The position numbers and the translations under genes are program-made. Shown one piece after another: positions 42,161-53,200 of a stretch of 64,000 bases of DNA. Location of the stretch: contig NZ_MTQO01000034.1 of NCBI RefSeq assembly GCF_001984155.1, positions 1 to 64,000 on the forward strand. Reading direction: 5' to 3'. Source of the DNA: Actinosynnema sp. ALI-1.44. Its GTDB lineage: Bacteria > Actinomycetota > Actinomycetes > Mycobacteriales > Pseudonocardiaceae. The notes under the pieces are model-generated. The model had not been told where the DNA came from. It saw only the letters and a list, made by a program, of their open reading frames with translations, and made no database searches. Every line of letters starts with the position of its first letter. The stretch's first letter is position 1.

Positions 42161-44671
42161 ATGCCCGACAGCAAGAGGCAAGATGTTGGCCTGTACAACG
42201 CCTCGGCGCCACCTCTGGCCGTCGGGCAGTACGGTTCTCTTGAAGCGCTCATCGAGGTCACCGCCGGTCTGGTGGCGCAGCGCGGTGGCGGAAAGGTGAG
42301 CCTGTCCGGGAACACCACTGCCGAGGCGTTCTACGTGCTCGAGGAGAAGGTCAACGCGGCCACGAAGCGCCTGGCCGAGGTGAACCAGCAGTTCCAGCGC
42401 GAGATCAAGTCGCTCAAGGACAACCTGGAGGGCGAGACCGGCAAGGCGTTCGACGAGTACGCCACGAAGATCCTGAAGGACAGCGAGGAGTTCTACCACA
42501 CGATCGAAGGCAAGCGGTACGGCACGACGATCGGCAACATCGGCCACACCATCCAGTGGTTCGGCAACGCCTGGTGGGAGACGATCGACAAGTCCGACCA
42601 GGCCGCCGAGAAAGTGGCTTTCGAGATCAAGGCGGTCGCCGCGACCAACATCGCCGCCGCGCAGACCGAGGGCGATCTGCAGACCGCGCTGAACGATCTG
42701 AAGTCCGCCATGAAGGACCTCGAGACCACCGCGCGGGACAAGCTCGTCAAGGACCTCCAGACGCTGTTCGGTTCCCTCGGTGACCAGTACACCTCCCGCG
42801 GACAGGATCTGTCCCCGCTGCACATCTCCGGTGGCAAGAGCCCTGGTACGGGTGGCGGCTCGGGTAAGGGGCCGGGCGGCGACAAGCAGGCGGGCGGCGA
42901 CAAGCAGGCGGGCGGCGACAAGCTGCAGCAAGGCCAGCACAGCGAGCTCCACAAGGTGGAGCCGCTGAACCAACTCAAGAAGGTCCCGAACTCCGATGGC
43001 CAGGGTGACGGCCGAGGTGGTGGTTCCGGGGGTGGCACGGGTCCGGGCCTGAGCGGTGTCGGCGGCGGCCTCGGTGGAGGGAACGGTGGCGGCACGGGTG
43101 GTGGTTCGCTGGACGGTGCCAAGAAGGCGGCGCAGGATGCCATCGACAAGGTCAAGGGTGGTACGAACGATCCTGAGGCGAAGAAGGCGCTCGACGATGC
43201 CAAGAAGGCGGTGGGCGACGCCATCGACGGCCTCGGTGGCCAGGGCGCACCACAGTCGCAGGCAGCACCCGGGCCGGGCGGTTCGTCCGGTGGCGGTCCC
43301 GGCAAGAGCGCCGGTGGTGGCACGGGTGGTGGTTCGCTGGATGGCGCCAAGAAGGCGGCGCAGGATGCCATCGACAAGGTCAAGGGTGGTACGAACGATC
43401 CTGAGGCGAAGAAGGCGCTCGACGATGCCAAGAAGGCGGTCGGCGACGCCATCGGTGGCCTCGGCGGCACCGGCATGGAGCAGGCGAAGGTCGCGCCGGC
43501 TTCGCGTGCCGGTTCGCTGGACGGTGCCAAGAGCGCCGCGCAGGACGCCATCGACAAGATCAAGGGCGGCACGCAGGATCCCGAGGCGCGCAAGGCGCTC
43601 GATCAGGCCAAGCAGGATGCTGCCAAGGCCATCGAGGGCCTGAAGGGCGGCACCGGCGATCCGGCGCTGAACAAGACGCTCGACGACGCCAAGCAGAAGG
43701 CACAGGACGCGATCGACAAGATCGCGAAGGACACCACCGATCCCGAGGCGCGCAAAGCCCTTGAGGACGCCAAGAAGGCCGCTGGCGAGGCCATCGACGG
43801 ACTCAAGTCCCACGACGGCCTGCCGTCGACCCATTCGAGTGGCCCGGACAACTCGCCGCTGAAACAGGCACAGGAAGAGACGCGCAAGGCGCTCGACGAC
43901 GCGTTGTCGCACACCACCGATCCCGAGGCGCGCAAGGCGCTGGAGGACGCCAAGAAGCAAGTCGGCGACGCACTCGACCAGTTCGGCCCAGGCGGTTCCG
44001 GCCAACCCGGTGACACCTTCGATCCCGACACGCGCAAGGCGCTGGACGAGGCGAAGGAGGTGGCCACGAAGTCCATCGACGACCTGATCGGCAGAACCAC
44101 CGACCCCGAGGCGAAACAGGCGCTCGAAGAGGCCAAGGACAAGGTCGCCAAGGCCATCGACGACATCAAGCCGAGTGATTTCACCAAGGTGCGGGACTTC
44201 CTCGGCGGTGACGTCTCGTCGCCGCTCCAGCCGTTCGGCAGCGCCCAGATCCCGCTCGACAGTGCCAAGCACGCCCTTGACGACCTGGCGAAGACCGGCG
44301 GTTCAGGCGGGAGCGGGGGCGGCTCGATCCCGACATCGTCGACAGGGCCGGAGAGTCCGGTGACCCGCGCCCAGTTCGACACCGACGTCGCCGGGCAGCG
44401 CGGGCTCGGCCAGGCGAGCGCCGCGGTCCCCCAGCAGCTTTCCTTGGCCTCCCCGGCAGTTCCGGCGGTGCCGATGGGCAGCGGGATGCCGATGGGCAGC
44501 GGAATGCCCATGGGCGGCATGCCGATGGGCGGAATGGGTGGCATGGGCGGCGGTGGCGGCCAGCAGAACGACCGGGAGCCGCAGATCTGGTTGCAGGCGG
44601 ACAAGGACGCGTGGAGCGACGACCCGGACGGCTCCGACGATCCGGTGCTGGGCCGAAGGACTGAGCGATGA
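42161..44671 (+). CDS. Large repeat-containing ESX-like protein
   Basis: An 836-residue protein. Residues about 30-215 are predicted long helices, with a SLEALIEVTAGLVAQ opening and a helical bundle similar in size to a WXG100/PE-type module. After a Gly/Lys linker, residues about 305-720 contain repeated helical units with the pattern DPEAKKALDDAKKAVGDAID. The C-terminus is Gly/Met-rich (GMPMG repeats), ending WLQADKDAWSDDPDGSDDPV. It is probably an exported structural or stalk protein. The ATG at 42161 has GAGGG eight bases upstream. Its stop overlaps the next start as ATGA. Confidence 0.7.
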   Translation: MPDSKRQDVGLYNASAPPLAVGQYGSLEALIEVTAGLVAQRGGGKVSLSGNTTAEAFYVLEEKVNAATKRLAEVNQQFQREIKSLKDNLEGETGKAFDEYATKILKDSEEFYHTIEGKRYGTTIGNIGHTIQWFGNAWWETIDKSDQAAEKVAFEIKAVAATNIAAAQTEGDLQTALNDLKSAMKDLETTARDKLVKDLQTLFGSLGDQYTSRGQDLSPLHISGGKSPGTGGGSGKGPGGDKQAGGDKQAGGDKLQQGQHSELHKVEPLNQLKKVPNSDGQGDGRGGGSGGGTGPGLSGVGGGLGGGNGGGTGGGSLDGAKKAAQDAIDKVKGGTNDPEAKKALDDAKKAVGDAIDGLGGQGAPQSQAAPGPGGSSGGGPGKSAGGGTGGGSLDGAKKAAQDAIDKVKGGTNDPEAKKALDDAKKAVGDAIGGLGGTGMEQAKVAPASRAGSLDGAKSAAQDAIDKIKGGTQDPEARKALDQAKQDAAKAIEGLKGGTGDPALNKTLDDAKQKAQDAIDKIAKDTTDPEARKALEDAKKAAGEAIDGLKSHDGLPSTHSSGPDNSPLKQAQEETRKALDDALSHTTDPEARKALEDAKKQVGDALDQFGPGGSGQPGDTFDPDTRKALDEAKEVATKSIDDLIGRTTDPEAKQALEEAKDKVAKAIDDIKPSDFTKVRDFLGGDVSSPLQPFGSAQIPLDSAKHALDDLAKTGGSGGSGGGSIPTSSTGPESPVTRAQFDTDVAGQRGLGQASAAVPQQLSLASPAVPAVPMGSGMPMGSGMPMGGMPMGGMGGMGGGGGQQNDREPQIWLQADKDAWSDDPDGSDDPVLGRRTER
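43091..43467 (+). repeat. Near-identical direct repeat of about 149 bases in the repeat protein gene
   Basis: Two copies, beginning at 43091 and 43319, are almost identical for about 149 bases at a period of 228 bases (76 codons). Each encodes LDGAKKAAQDAIDKVKGGTN and the following DPEAKKALDDAKKAVGDAI unit. More divergent copies follow to about 44165. The near-identity points to recent duplication or gene conversion. Confidence 0.8.
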
Positions 44672-46377
44672 CCCACGCCACAACGCCGCCCCCGCCACCG
44701 GTCCTCGACGACCCCATGCTCGAGGCACTGACCTTCGACCAGCTGACACAGTTGGTGGCCGAGGTCGGTCCGGACGCCTTCTACGTCCGCGCCGCGGCCT
44801 TCGACCAGGCGGCAGGGCGCCTCCAGGACGTGCTCGACCAGATCCGGCGCCAGCTGAACATCGTGCGGGAATCGTGGACCGGCAAGGTCTCCGACGAGTT
44901 CGACGCCCTCGCACGGGAAATCTCCGGCCGGATGGACGTTGTCCTGCAGTTCCTGCAGAACCCCGGCTACGGCTCGGTTCTGCGCAAGGCCGGGGACCTG
45001 CTGGCCGTGCACCAGCGCCGGTTGCGGGACCTGCAAGGGCAGAAGGCACAACAGGAAAGCACGCCGCCCGCGGCCGGTGGGCCGCCGCCTGAGCTGGTCG
45101 CGCAGGTCAACAACCAGGCGGCCAAGCAGATCCTGCGTGATCTGCGAACGGCGTACCAGGACATCGCCAACGCCATGGCGCCACTCCCGTACGACGCGCC
45201 GAAGGTGGTCGACACGCCGTCCGGTGACGTTCCGGATTCCAAGACCCCGCCGCCCGGGAAGACCGTTCCCCCGACCGAGTACCGGCACACCACACACCTG
45301 GACGGGGCGCCGCCATCGGGCACCCCACCAATGTGGACGGCGGTGGTGGGTCCGCCGCCCGGCTTGGTCAGACCTGACAGGTCATCCGGTCACGTTCTCG
45401 GCCGCGACGAAACCCGGTCCGACCGGAAGGAGATGGTCGGCGGCCCCGGAAAGAACGGGTCGTTCGAGTCCGAACCCCACGAGCGCGGACGGGTCGCTCC
45501 GACACCTCCTGTGGCTGAAGTAGACGTACTGGTGTCGACTGGCGACGTCGTCTCACCCGCTGTGCTGGGTCGTACGGAAACCGTTCCGGCCGCTGGGCCG
45601 TCGACCAAGTCGCCGAACAAGACCAAGGCGCCCGGCAAGGAACGGAAGCTGGTGAAGGAGGTCGGCGGGACGCACCCGGAGCAACGCCCCGACAAGCGTC
45701 TGGTGACCGAGTCCTCCGCAACGGCCCTCGTCGCCGGTGCTCCCGGCACGGAAGCGATCGTGGTCAGGACGACCTCCGACACCCCTGCTTCCGGTGGAGC
45801 CGAACCGCTCAGCCGGATCAGTCAGGGTGAACCCATGGTGGCGGTGGCGACAGCGCAGTCCACGCCCGCTGAGCCACCGGTACCGCCGAAGGACCCGGAC
45901 CCGACGGTCGAGAGGAACACTGCCACGACGACACCCGGATCCGGTGCCGTGCGGCATTCCGCTGCGTTGCAGATGAATCCGGCGGACCGGGGGATGTTCG
46001 TGCCCAACACCGGGACGCCACCCGGCACCGCCCAGCCGCCGGTGGAGGTGCCGCCGAACCCGGCTCCGCAGGGGCACACCGGCCGTGGTGCCCAGACCGA
46101 TCCGTATGCGTCACAGATGGGCGGTTACCCGATGTCGCCGATGATGCTCGGCGGTACGGGTGGCGGAGGCATGCCGCAGCAGGGCAGCCGGGTCACGGCG
46201 GTGCCGAACGAGCCGCGGCCCGAAGCTTGGGATCCACAGGACGCCGGGCCGGGCGCGCTGGGCAGGCGCGAGCCCGAGGTGCGGCAGAGCGAGCCGCGGC
46301 TTTCCAGAGCGGATCTGCAGGCCCAGCTCACCGAGAAACTCGCGGAACTGGACCGGCTGATGGAACGGGGTAGATGA
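44668..46377 (+). CDS. WXG100-domain protein with long proline-rich tail
   Basis: A 569-residue protein. After a Pro-rich start, residues 15-120 form an ESX-type hairpin with a genuine W-T-G turn (VRESWTGKVSDEFDALAREI). The remaining 440 residues are Pro/Thr/Gly-rich and apparently disordered, ending in a short conserved-looking helical block (LSRADLQAQLTEKLAELDRL). This layout resembles PPE-like or EspA-like exported proteins. The ATG overlaps the previous stop (ATGA) and the stop overlaps the next start (ATGA), so it is embedded in the same translationally coupled string. Confidence 0.75.
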   Translation: MTHATTPPPPPVLDDPMLEALTFDQLTQLVAEVGPDAFYVRAAAFDQAAGRLQDVLDQIRRQLNIVRESWTGKVSDEFDALAREISGRMDVVLQFLQNPGYGSVLRKAGDLLAVHQRRLRDLQGQKAQQESTPPAAGGPPPELVAQVNNQAAKQILRDLRTAYQDIANAMAPLPYDAPKVVDTPSGDVPDSKTPPPGKTVPPTEYRHTTHLDGAPPSGTPPMWTAVVGPPPGLVRPDRSSGHVLGRDETRSDRKEMVGGPGKNGSFESEPHERGRVAPTPPVAEVDVLVSTGDVVSPAVLGRTETVPAAGPSTKSPNKTKAPGKERKLVKEVGGTHPEQRPDKRLVTESSATALVAGAPGTEAIVVRTTSDTPASGGAEPLSRISQGEPMVAVATAQSTPAEPPVPPKDPDPTVERNTATTTPGSGAVRHSAALQMNPADRGMFVPNTGTPPGTAQPPVEVPPNPAPQGHTGRGAQTDPYASQMGGYPMSPMMLGGTGGGGMPQQGSRVTAVPNEPRPEAWDPQDAGPGALGRREPEVRQSEPRLSRADLQAQLTEKLAELDRLMERGR

Positions 46378-46856
46378 TGGCCGACTGGAGTGCCACGGGT
46401 GCCGATCCCGACAGGGCCATGGCGAAGGCCCTGGCGAGCTTCGAGGCCGAGTCCCGCAAGCTCGAAGAACTCGGAAAGCACTGGGAGGAGGCGAGCACCA
46501 CCGTTCGAGCCAAGGACCACTCGCTCGAAGTCACCGTCGACGGGCGTGGTGAGCTGGTCGATCTGGTCTTCAACGGTGCGAAGTACCGCAAGCTCGCGCC
46601 CGCCCAGCTGGCCCGGATGATCATCGAGACGCTCCAGGCGGCCCGTACGCAGGCCATGGCGAAGATGTCCGACCTGATGGGAGCGTCGGGCATTCCCGGG
46701 CTCGACATGAACGGACTCGTCAGCGGGAAGCTCAAACCGGAGGAGATGCTCAACGCGCTGGTCGGTCCGATGCTCGACACGCTGGAGGGCTTCGGCGTCG
46801 AAAGCCCGCTGCCGCGGCCCGCCGACCGCGACAGGAAGGAACAGGGCGGTGGCTGA
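46374..46856 (+). CDS. YbaB/EbfC-like protein
   Basis: A 160-residue protein whose middle (residues 35-110) matches the YbaB/EbfC fold: charged N-terminal helix, EVTVDGRGELVDLVFN strand pair, then LAPAQLARMIIETLQAARTQ. YbaB is nucleoid-associated in other bacteria, but in actinomycetes paralogues of this type are often encoded within ESX loci, possibly as chaperones analogous to EspG. The C-terminal 45 residues are extra to YbaB. It overlaps both neighbours (ATGA upstream, eight bases downstream). Confidence 0.8.
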   Translation: MMADWSATGADPDRAMAKALASFEAESRKLEELGKHWEEASTTVRAKDHSLEVTVDGRGELVDLVFNGAKYRKLAPAQLARMIIETLQAARTQAMAKMSDLMGASGIPGLDMNGLVSGKLKPEEMLNALVGPMLDTLEGFGVESPLPRPADRDRKEQGGG

Positions 46857-47178
46857 CGAGTTCTTCCTCGACCCGAACGGTTTCCAACGGTTCACCAACG
46901 GCCTCGACGACGCCGGGACCGATCTGGGCAACGCCTACCGGAAACTCTCCGACGTGCTCACCCAGTTCAAGGGCTGCTGGGGAGACGACGAGATCGGCAA
47001 GGGGTTCCAGAAGAACTACTACAAGGACGCCGAGGATCTCCGGGAAGGCGCGGGCAAACTGAGCAAAGGGCTTGTGGAGACAGCCGCGAACGCGTCGCAG
47101 AAAGGGAAGTCGATGGCGGAGCTCGACGAGGAGTCCGCCCGGATTCTGGACGCGTACAAAGGTCCCGAGAAGCAGTAG
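46849..47178 (+). CDS. WXG100-like ESX protein next to the giant toxin gene
   Basis: A 109-residue helical-hairpin protein. The turn is QFKGCWGDDEIGKGFQKNYY, i.e. C-W-G in place of W-x-G, as seen in some WXG100 variants. A YKDAE sequence soon after the turn fits the Y-x-x-x-D/E export motif. It begins at a GTG overlapping the YbaB-like gene by eight bases and ends 54 bases before the giant toxin gene. By position it is the best candidate for the toxin's dedicated ESX partner. Confidence 0.82.
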   Translation: MADEFFLDPNGFQRFTNGLDDAGTDLGNAYRKLSDVLTQFKGCWGDDEIGKGFQKNYYKDAEDLREGAGKLSKGLVETAANASQKGKSMAELDEESARILDAYKGPEKQ

Positions 47179-47232
47179 GTCCGTCGTTCGTGTCGTCGTT
47201 CTTGCCGATCCACGGGGAAGGAGGTGTCACTG

Positions 47233-50200
47233 ATGAGTGGTACCGGTAAGAAGGGTGCGAACACCGGCGGTGGTGAGGAGGAGGCTCCGGTAACCGGCAG
47301 CGGCTCGGCGATGACCACCGAGCTGCCTCCCGGTTTGCAGAAGTTCTTCAAGGTCACGATGGGGATGACCTGGCCGGAGGCCAGCGAGGGTGGCCTGAAG
47401 GCGATGTCCGCGGCGTGGGCGGACTTCCACGAGGTCATGGAACGCCTTGTCGCCGAGTCCGACCGGTGGCTTCCCCGGTTGCACGAGTCGATCCGCGGTG
47501 TCACGGCGGACGCACTGGACGAGTACCTCAGCGACAAGGAAAAAGGTGTACTCGAGTTCCTGCGGATCATGGAGTCGGCCTCGGCCGAGTTCGCGAAGAT
47601 GTGCAAGACCGCGGCGGCCGACGTCCAAAAGGGCAAGATCATGCTCATCGCGATGGCGGCGATGTTCCTGGCCACGATCATCGCGTTGCTGTGTTCACTG
47701 TTCGGGGCGTTCGCGGTTCCCGGGACGATCGCGTTGGGCCAGGTCACCCTGCGGGGGATCTGGAACGCGCTCGTGCAGGTCATCTGGAACATGGCGAAGT
47801 ACGCGGCGGGTGGCGCGGCGTTCATGGGCATCCTGGACGGCGGTATCCAGCTGGGTCAGATGGCCGGCGGCGGGCGTGACGAATTCGACTGGAAATCCTT
47901 CAAGAGCTCGGTGATCGGCGGCGCGATCGGTGGCGCGGCGTTCGGAATGTTCCACGGCATCACGAAGGTCGGGCTTGGCGGGCTGCCTCGGGGGATCATG
48001 CCTGGTGGCAAAGGCGGATCGATCGGCGGGAAAGGCGGCTCGTTCGGCGGCAGGGGTGGCTTGACCGGCAAGGTCGGTGTGCCAGGTGGGAAAGGCGGGT
48101 CGACCGGGGGCAAGGGCGGTTCCGCCGGTGGGAAAGGCGGGTCGACCGGGGGCAAGGGCGGTTCGACGGGCGGTGGGACACCGCCGACGGCGATTGTCGT
48201 GCCAGGGTGGGCGCGTGCGCTGGGGCAGCTCGGGTACGCGGGAGCGCAGGTCGGCATGGTCGCCGGGAGCAATCCGTTGGTGGGCTTGGCGACCGGGCAC
48301 CCGGAGGAGATCTGGTCGGGCATCCTCGGCGGGGCCGGACCGTACCAGCCCAGCGGAAAGCTGGGCACGGCTCTGGAGAACTTCGCCGGGAACCTCGGCA
48401 AGAAGTTCGGTGGCCCACTCGGATTGAAGTTCGACGTCCCGCCGGGTCTCGGCAAGAAGAACTCCGGTCCGACGCAGGAGGACATGCCGCTGCTGAGCAA
48501 CGGCCCCGGCAAGGGCAGTCCGGGCAGGGGCGAAGGAGGGTCGTTCACCGACCGGGACGGCGACTACCGCCCGAACATGCCGTTGGGCGAGAAAACGCCA
48601 TTGTCTATTCCAGACAACACTGGGTTCGGTGACCGGAAGTTCTCGGACCACACCCCGAACGGTGGCCGAGAGATCACGACGCCGGGGGAGAAACCGTTCG
48701 GCAGCCTGTTCACCGGGGACCGGCCGATCACCACGACGTCGGGCGGGCACGGCGGCCAGAGTCACACGACACCGTCGCTCGGCATCACTCCGGAGGGCAT
48801 GCCCACGCTGCCGAACCGGCTGCCGAACGAGTCCCCAACCTTCCTCGACGGGCAACCCGCGCACCGCCAGGACGGCGCGCCGGTCACCACCGGCCTGCCT
48901 GGTCTGTCGCACTCGGACGGTCATGGCGGTGTGGAGCGGTCCCTGCTGGACACGCCAGTGCCCGAGATGAGGATTCCGGCGATGCCCGACAACCCGGAAG
49001 GGTCGGTCGTGCCCCCGCCTGTGTCGCACTACGGCGGCGGCCACCAGCAGAACCCGGTAACCGGTGGCCAGCAACCGATCACCGGACACCAGCAGAACCC
49101 GGGCGGGCACCAGCAGAACCCGGGCGGGCACCAGCAGAACCCGGGCGGGCACCAGCAGAACCCGGGCGGGCACCAGCAGAACCCGGGCGGGCACGTGCCC
49201 GCACAACCGGGTGCTCACTACTCGGGTCCATCGCGGATGGATGGTCCGGCCCTACGACCGGATCCGGAGCGGTCGTTGCCGGACGGGTCACTGCTGGATT
49301 CGCCGGTGCCGCCAGTGAAGATCCCCGTGTTCTCGGACAACCCGAACGGATCCGTGGTGACGCCGCCGACTCCGGACGGATCGGTGGTCACGCACACCGG
49401 TCCTTCGTCGTCGAACCTGCCGGTGTCGCGGGTGGATCCGCCACCCTCACCGCACACCTTCTCGGACGGTCACCAGCAGCCGCCGAACGCCGGACAACTG
49501 AAGCTCCGGCCTGACCTGTCGATCGACACGACCGTCGGCGGTCGCACCTCGTTCGACAGCAGTGCGCTGGAAGTCCCGGTCAGCCCGCTGACGGAGCAGG
49601 AAAGCCGCGGGAACTGGAGCGGCCCAGTCAGTCCGATCAGTCCCGTCAGTCCGATCAGTCCGGTCAGCCCTGTCGGTCCCCTCGGGCCAAGTGGCCACAC
49701 CGGGCCGGATGCCCCGATCGGCCCGGTCGTCCCGCCGCCGAACACGGGCGTGACTGGTCCTGGTGGTGGCGGCGGCCACGCGGGCCCGCAGGCGCCCACA
49801 ACACGGGACGACGTGTCCAACGCGGCGAAACCGGTCGACAAGTCGGTCGTCGACAAGCTGGTGTCGTCCCTGATGAACAAGCAACCGCCGGGCAAGTTGT
49901 TCGACAACGTCGTGCTGGACAAACCGACCGTGCCCACGTCCGACCGGCCCGCCGCGCCCGTCCCTGACAGGTCTTCGCCGGACCGGCCGGTGGTCAAACC
50001 GTCGAAACCGGACGTCACGGAAGACGGCATGGCAGCGGTGGCGGCGTTCGGCTACATGGGAACCGGCCACTCCAAGGTGGACGACTCCGTGACCGGCCCC
50101 GGACTCCGCGAGCCAGGTCCGAGCGGGCCCAGGAACGACGGGTTCGTGCGCAAGGACGAGACGTGGCGCAACCGCCGGGACGGCGCGAAGCCCACCAGGT

Positions 50201-53200
50201 TCAGCAGCGAGCGGTTCGACCCGCACAGCCAGCAGGGCGGTCTGCGGACCGGGGACGGCCAGGTCTCCGGGAAGATCACCCAGATCCGCTTCGACCAGCG
50301 CCACTTCGAGGTGCGACCGGGCAGGTGGGTCCTGGAGTTCACCGTCCCGCTGGACCTGCTTTCCCCGGACCACAAGGTGGACGCGGCGACGCGGCGCGGT
50401 CTGGGCGAACGGGTGCAGGAGGGGCTGGACAAGCACTTCAACTACAAGCACTCGTTCGGCAAGGGGCCGTTCAAAGGCAGCCAGATCCACTTCACCCTGG
50501 ACGCGGAGACGCCGAACGGGGTGCCCCGGGGCTGGGACGCCGACCCGGCCAGGAACGTGCCGGTGGACGTGCACGACTCCCGAGGGCCAGGCGGGGAGCG
50601 GCAAGGGCGGGACCCGCGGACGAGCCAGGTCAAGTGGGACCTCGCGGACCCGATCGGGAACCTGCTGCACGAGTACTTCCACTTCCTCGGTCTCGGCGAG
50701 GGCCACAAGGACTCGAACCTGCTGTTCGACCGTCCCGAGAGCCGTGGCGGGATCATGGGCGATCCGCTGGACAAGCACCTCACCCCGGAACAGATCGACC
50801 TGATCGCGAAGGTGCAGGCCACGGCGAAACCCGTTGCGTCACACGGACTGGACAGTACGAACGGCCAGACACCGCCCCCGCGGGCGGAACCCACCGGTGA
50901 CCTGATCCACAGTGTGTTCACCGACGGCCCGTACACCGAACAGCACTCTCCGTCGAATGCTCCGCCCAGGCGGCGCCCTGACCCTGATCCGCCCCACAAC
51001 GGCCCGCGGCGGGAGAGCGGTGTCCACGACGAGATCCTCCAGATTCTCAACGCTCGCCGTGTCGATACCGCGCGGTTGTTCCCGCAACTATACCGGGCCA
51101 GTCAGATGCCGGGCGGTGGTCAAGCCGTGCACACGCGGATCAGCGACTCACTGACCGCGGCAGCATCCGAAGGGCGGATGAGCTCACGGGACTTCGAGCG
51201 GGCACTGCAGATCACCGGTTCGATGAGTGTGTTCACGCTGGACCCGGGGGCAACGCCGCACGTGGGGTCGACGGCGGTGGCGCCGGGACGGAATCCCGCG
51301 CACCTCCAGCCGGTGCTGAACGTGGCGGGAGCGTTGGTGAACAGCGTGCGGGATCGGGACTTCGACCGTGCCATGGTGATCCTGCGGGGAGTTGCCAGGG
51401 ATACGCGGACGATCTGGGCGGTTCAGGACGCGTATCAGGTCCGGACCGGTGGTGCGCTGCGTGACGACCTGGTGGGGCTGAGGCCGAGTGAAGGTCACTA
51501 CGTCGACCATTCGCTGGGAAAGGTCGACAACGCGCCGTTGCGGCCAGAGGAGGCCGCGGCTTTGTTCGAGCGGCTGAAGAACGTCGAGTTCGATCACCAC
51601 CAGCACGGCAGGCAGCGGCTTGCTGTCGACTATCCCGAAGATGGATGCTATCTGCGTGCGCATCTGTGGGCGCTTGAGCTGAACCGCCTGGGAGCGGGTG
51701 CTTCCAAGATCTTCGTGTCGCGGACGGAACCCGGTCTCCGGATATATTCGCCGTACGCGGCGAGGGCCGATCATGGAAATCCCGGATTGGTGACGTGGTC
51801 CTACCACGTTGCCCCCGCAGTTCAGGTGCAGGGCCCGAACGGACCGCAGTGGATGGTGTTCGACCCGTCCACTGCCGACCGGCCGATCGGCTACCCGGAA
51901 TGGCTGGGCCAGATGGGGGTTGATCCGGCTCAGAGCTTGGTGCTGCATGGACGTCTTCCCGAAGTGCAGCAGGCCATCGAGGACGACCTGACCGCGAACC
52001 TGCTGCGCTGGAACATATTCAGCGAACCGTACATGTTGCCCGGAGACCGCGCGGTCGTGGCGATCACTGACGCGCACGCCTTCCACTTCCCTTCGCCGGC
52101 CTCGCGGCAACCGGTCGATCTTCGAGAAGCTGACGCAACGGCCCGTGCGCAGGATGATGTGCTGGTCGACCATGCCACCGAGGCTGCCAATCGGCGGGTC
52201 AACCGTTCTTTGCGAGCTCAGATCGACAGCGCTTTGGCTCTCGATGCGATTGGTTTGCATTTCCCGGTGTTCCTGCGGGACTCGCTGAGGGAGATCGCCC
52301 ACGACGAACCGGTTGGCGTGCTGGGGGCCCTGCAACGTGATCCGGGCTCGGCCGCCTTGCTGCAGAACTTGCTTGGTCCTGGGTATTCGGGAGAGCTGAA
52401 CCGGATCTTCCCCCCGGCCGCGGCAGCGCCGGGTCTTCCGAGCATGGGCGAGTTCACGCAGTTCGACGACCGAGGAGATTGGGTCACCGGGGCGCTGAAC
52501 CAGTCCATCGCCGACGTTGACAACGCCGTGCGGGCAGAGGTGGGAACGGCGTTGAGCCTCGCCGAAATCGACATGTTCTTCCCGGAGAACCTGATGGCCT
52601 CGCTGCGGGACATTTCGAGGAACAATCTCATTGGTCCGAGTGGCGTGCTGGAACGCAGTCCGGAGCTCGCGGGCACACTGTGGAACTTGCTCGGCCGGGA
52701 CCACTGGGAGGAGTTGAACCGCCTGTTCCCGAGGGTCGACGACCAGCCCGCGGAGAGTTCGGGCGGACACGCCTCCGGATATCCGGAGTCCGCGAATCCG
52801 CCTGGTCCACGGGAGCCGTTCGCGCCGTTGCCGGTCGAGCACGGTGTGGGTGCCATGGCTGGTCGTGGTGCGGGTGGTGCGCCTGGTCCGGTGGGTGAAC
52901 GTGGTTCGGGCACTGTGCTTCGCCCGGAGGATTCGCGGTTGTTGGATGAGGCTCCGGTGTACCAGCGGGGCCGTGTTCGGCGTGTTCCCGGTTCGCCGGA
53001 CTTGGTGCGGTCCGCTTTCGAGGTGCAGCGCGCGAACACGTCGGTCGGGCCGGTTTCCCGGTTGACCGTTCGGGTGGATTTCGATTCGAGTCGCGTGTCG
53101 GCCGAGGAGGGGCAGCGGGTCTGGAGCGGTCTGCGGGAGGGAGTCCGGACGTATCTGAACGAGCCGGGTCATCGGTTGCCGAACGATGATCTGGTGGTGG

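Noticed and set aside
42493-43593. Leftward Pro/Ser-rich frame opposite the repeat protein
   Set aside because: It is the antisense of Gly/Lys repeats; sense-strand repeats are in frame and coupled to neighbours.
49087-49191. Tandem 21-bp repeats considered as a CRISPR-like array
   Set aside because: There are no unique spacers between units and the repeats are an exact multiple of three within an open gene.
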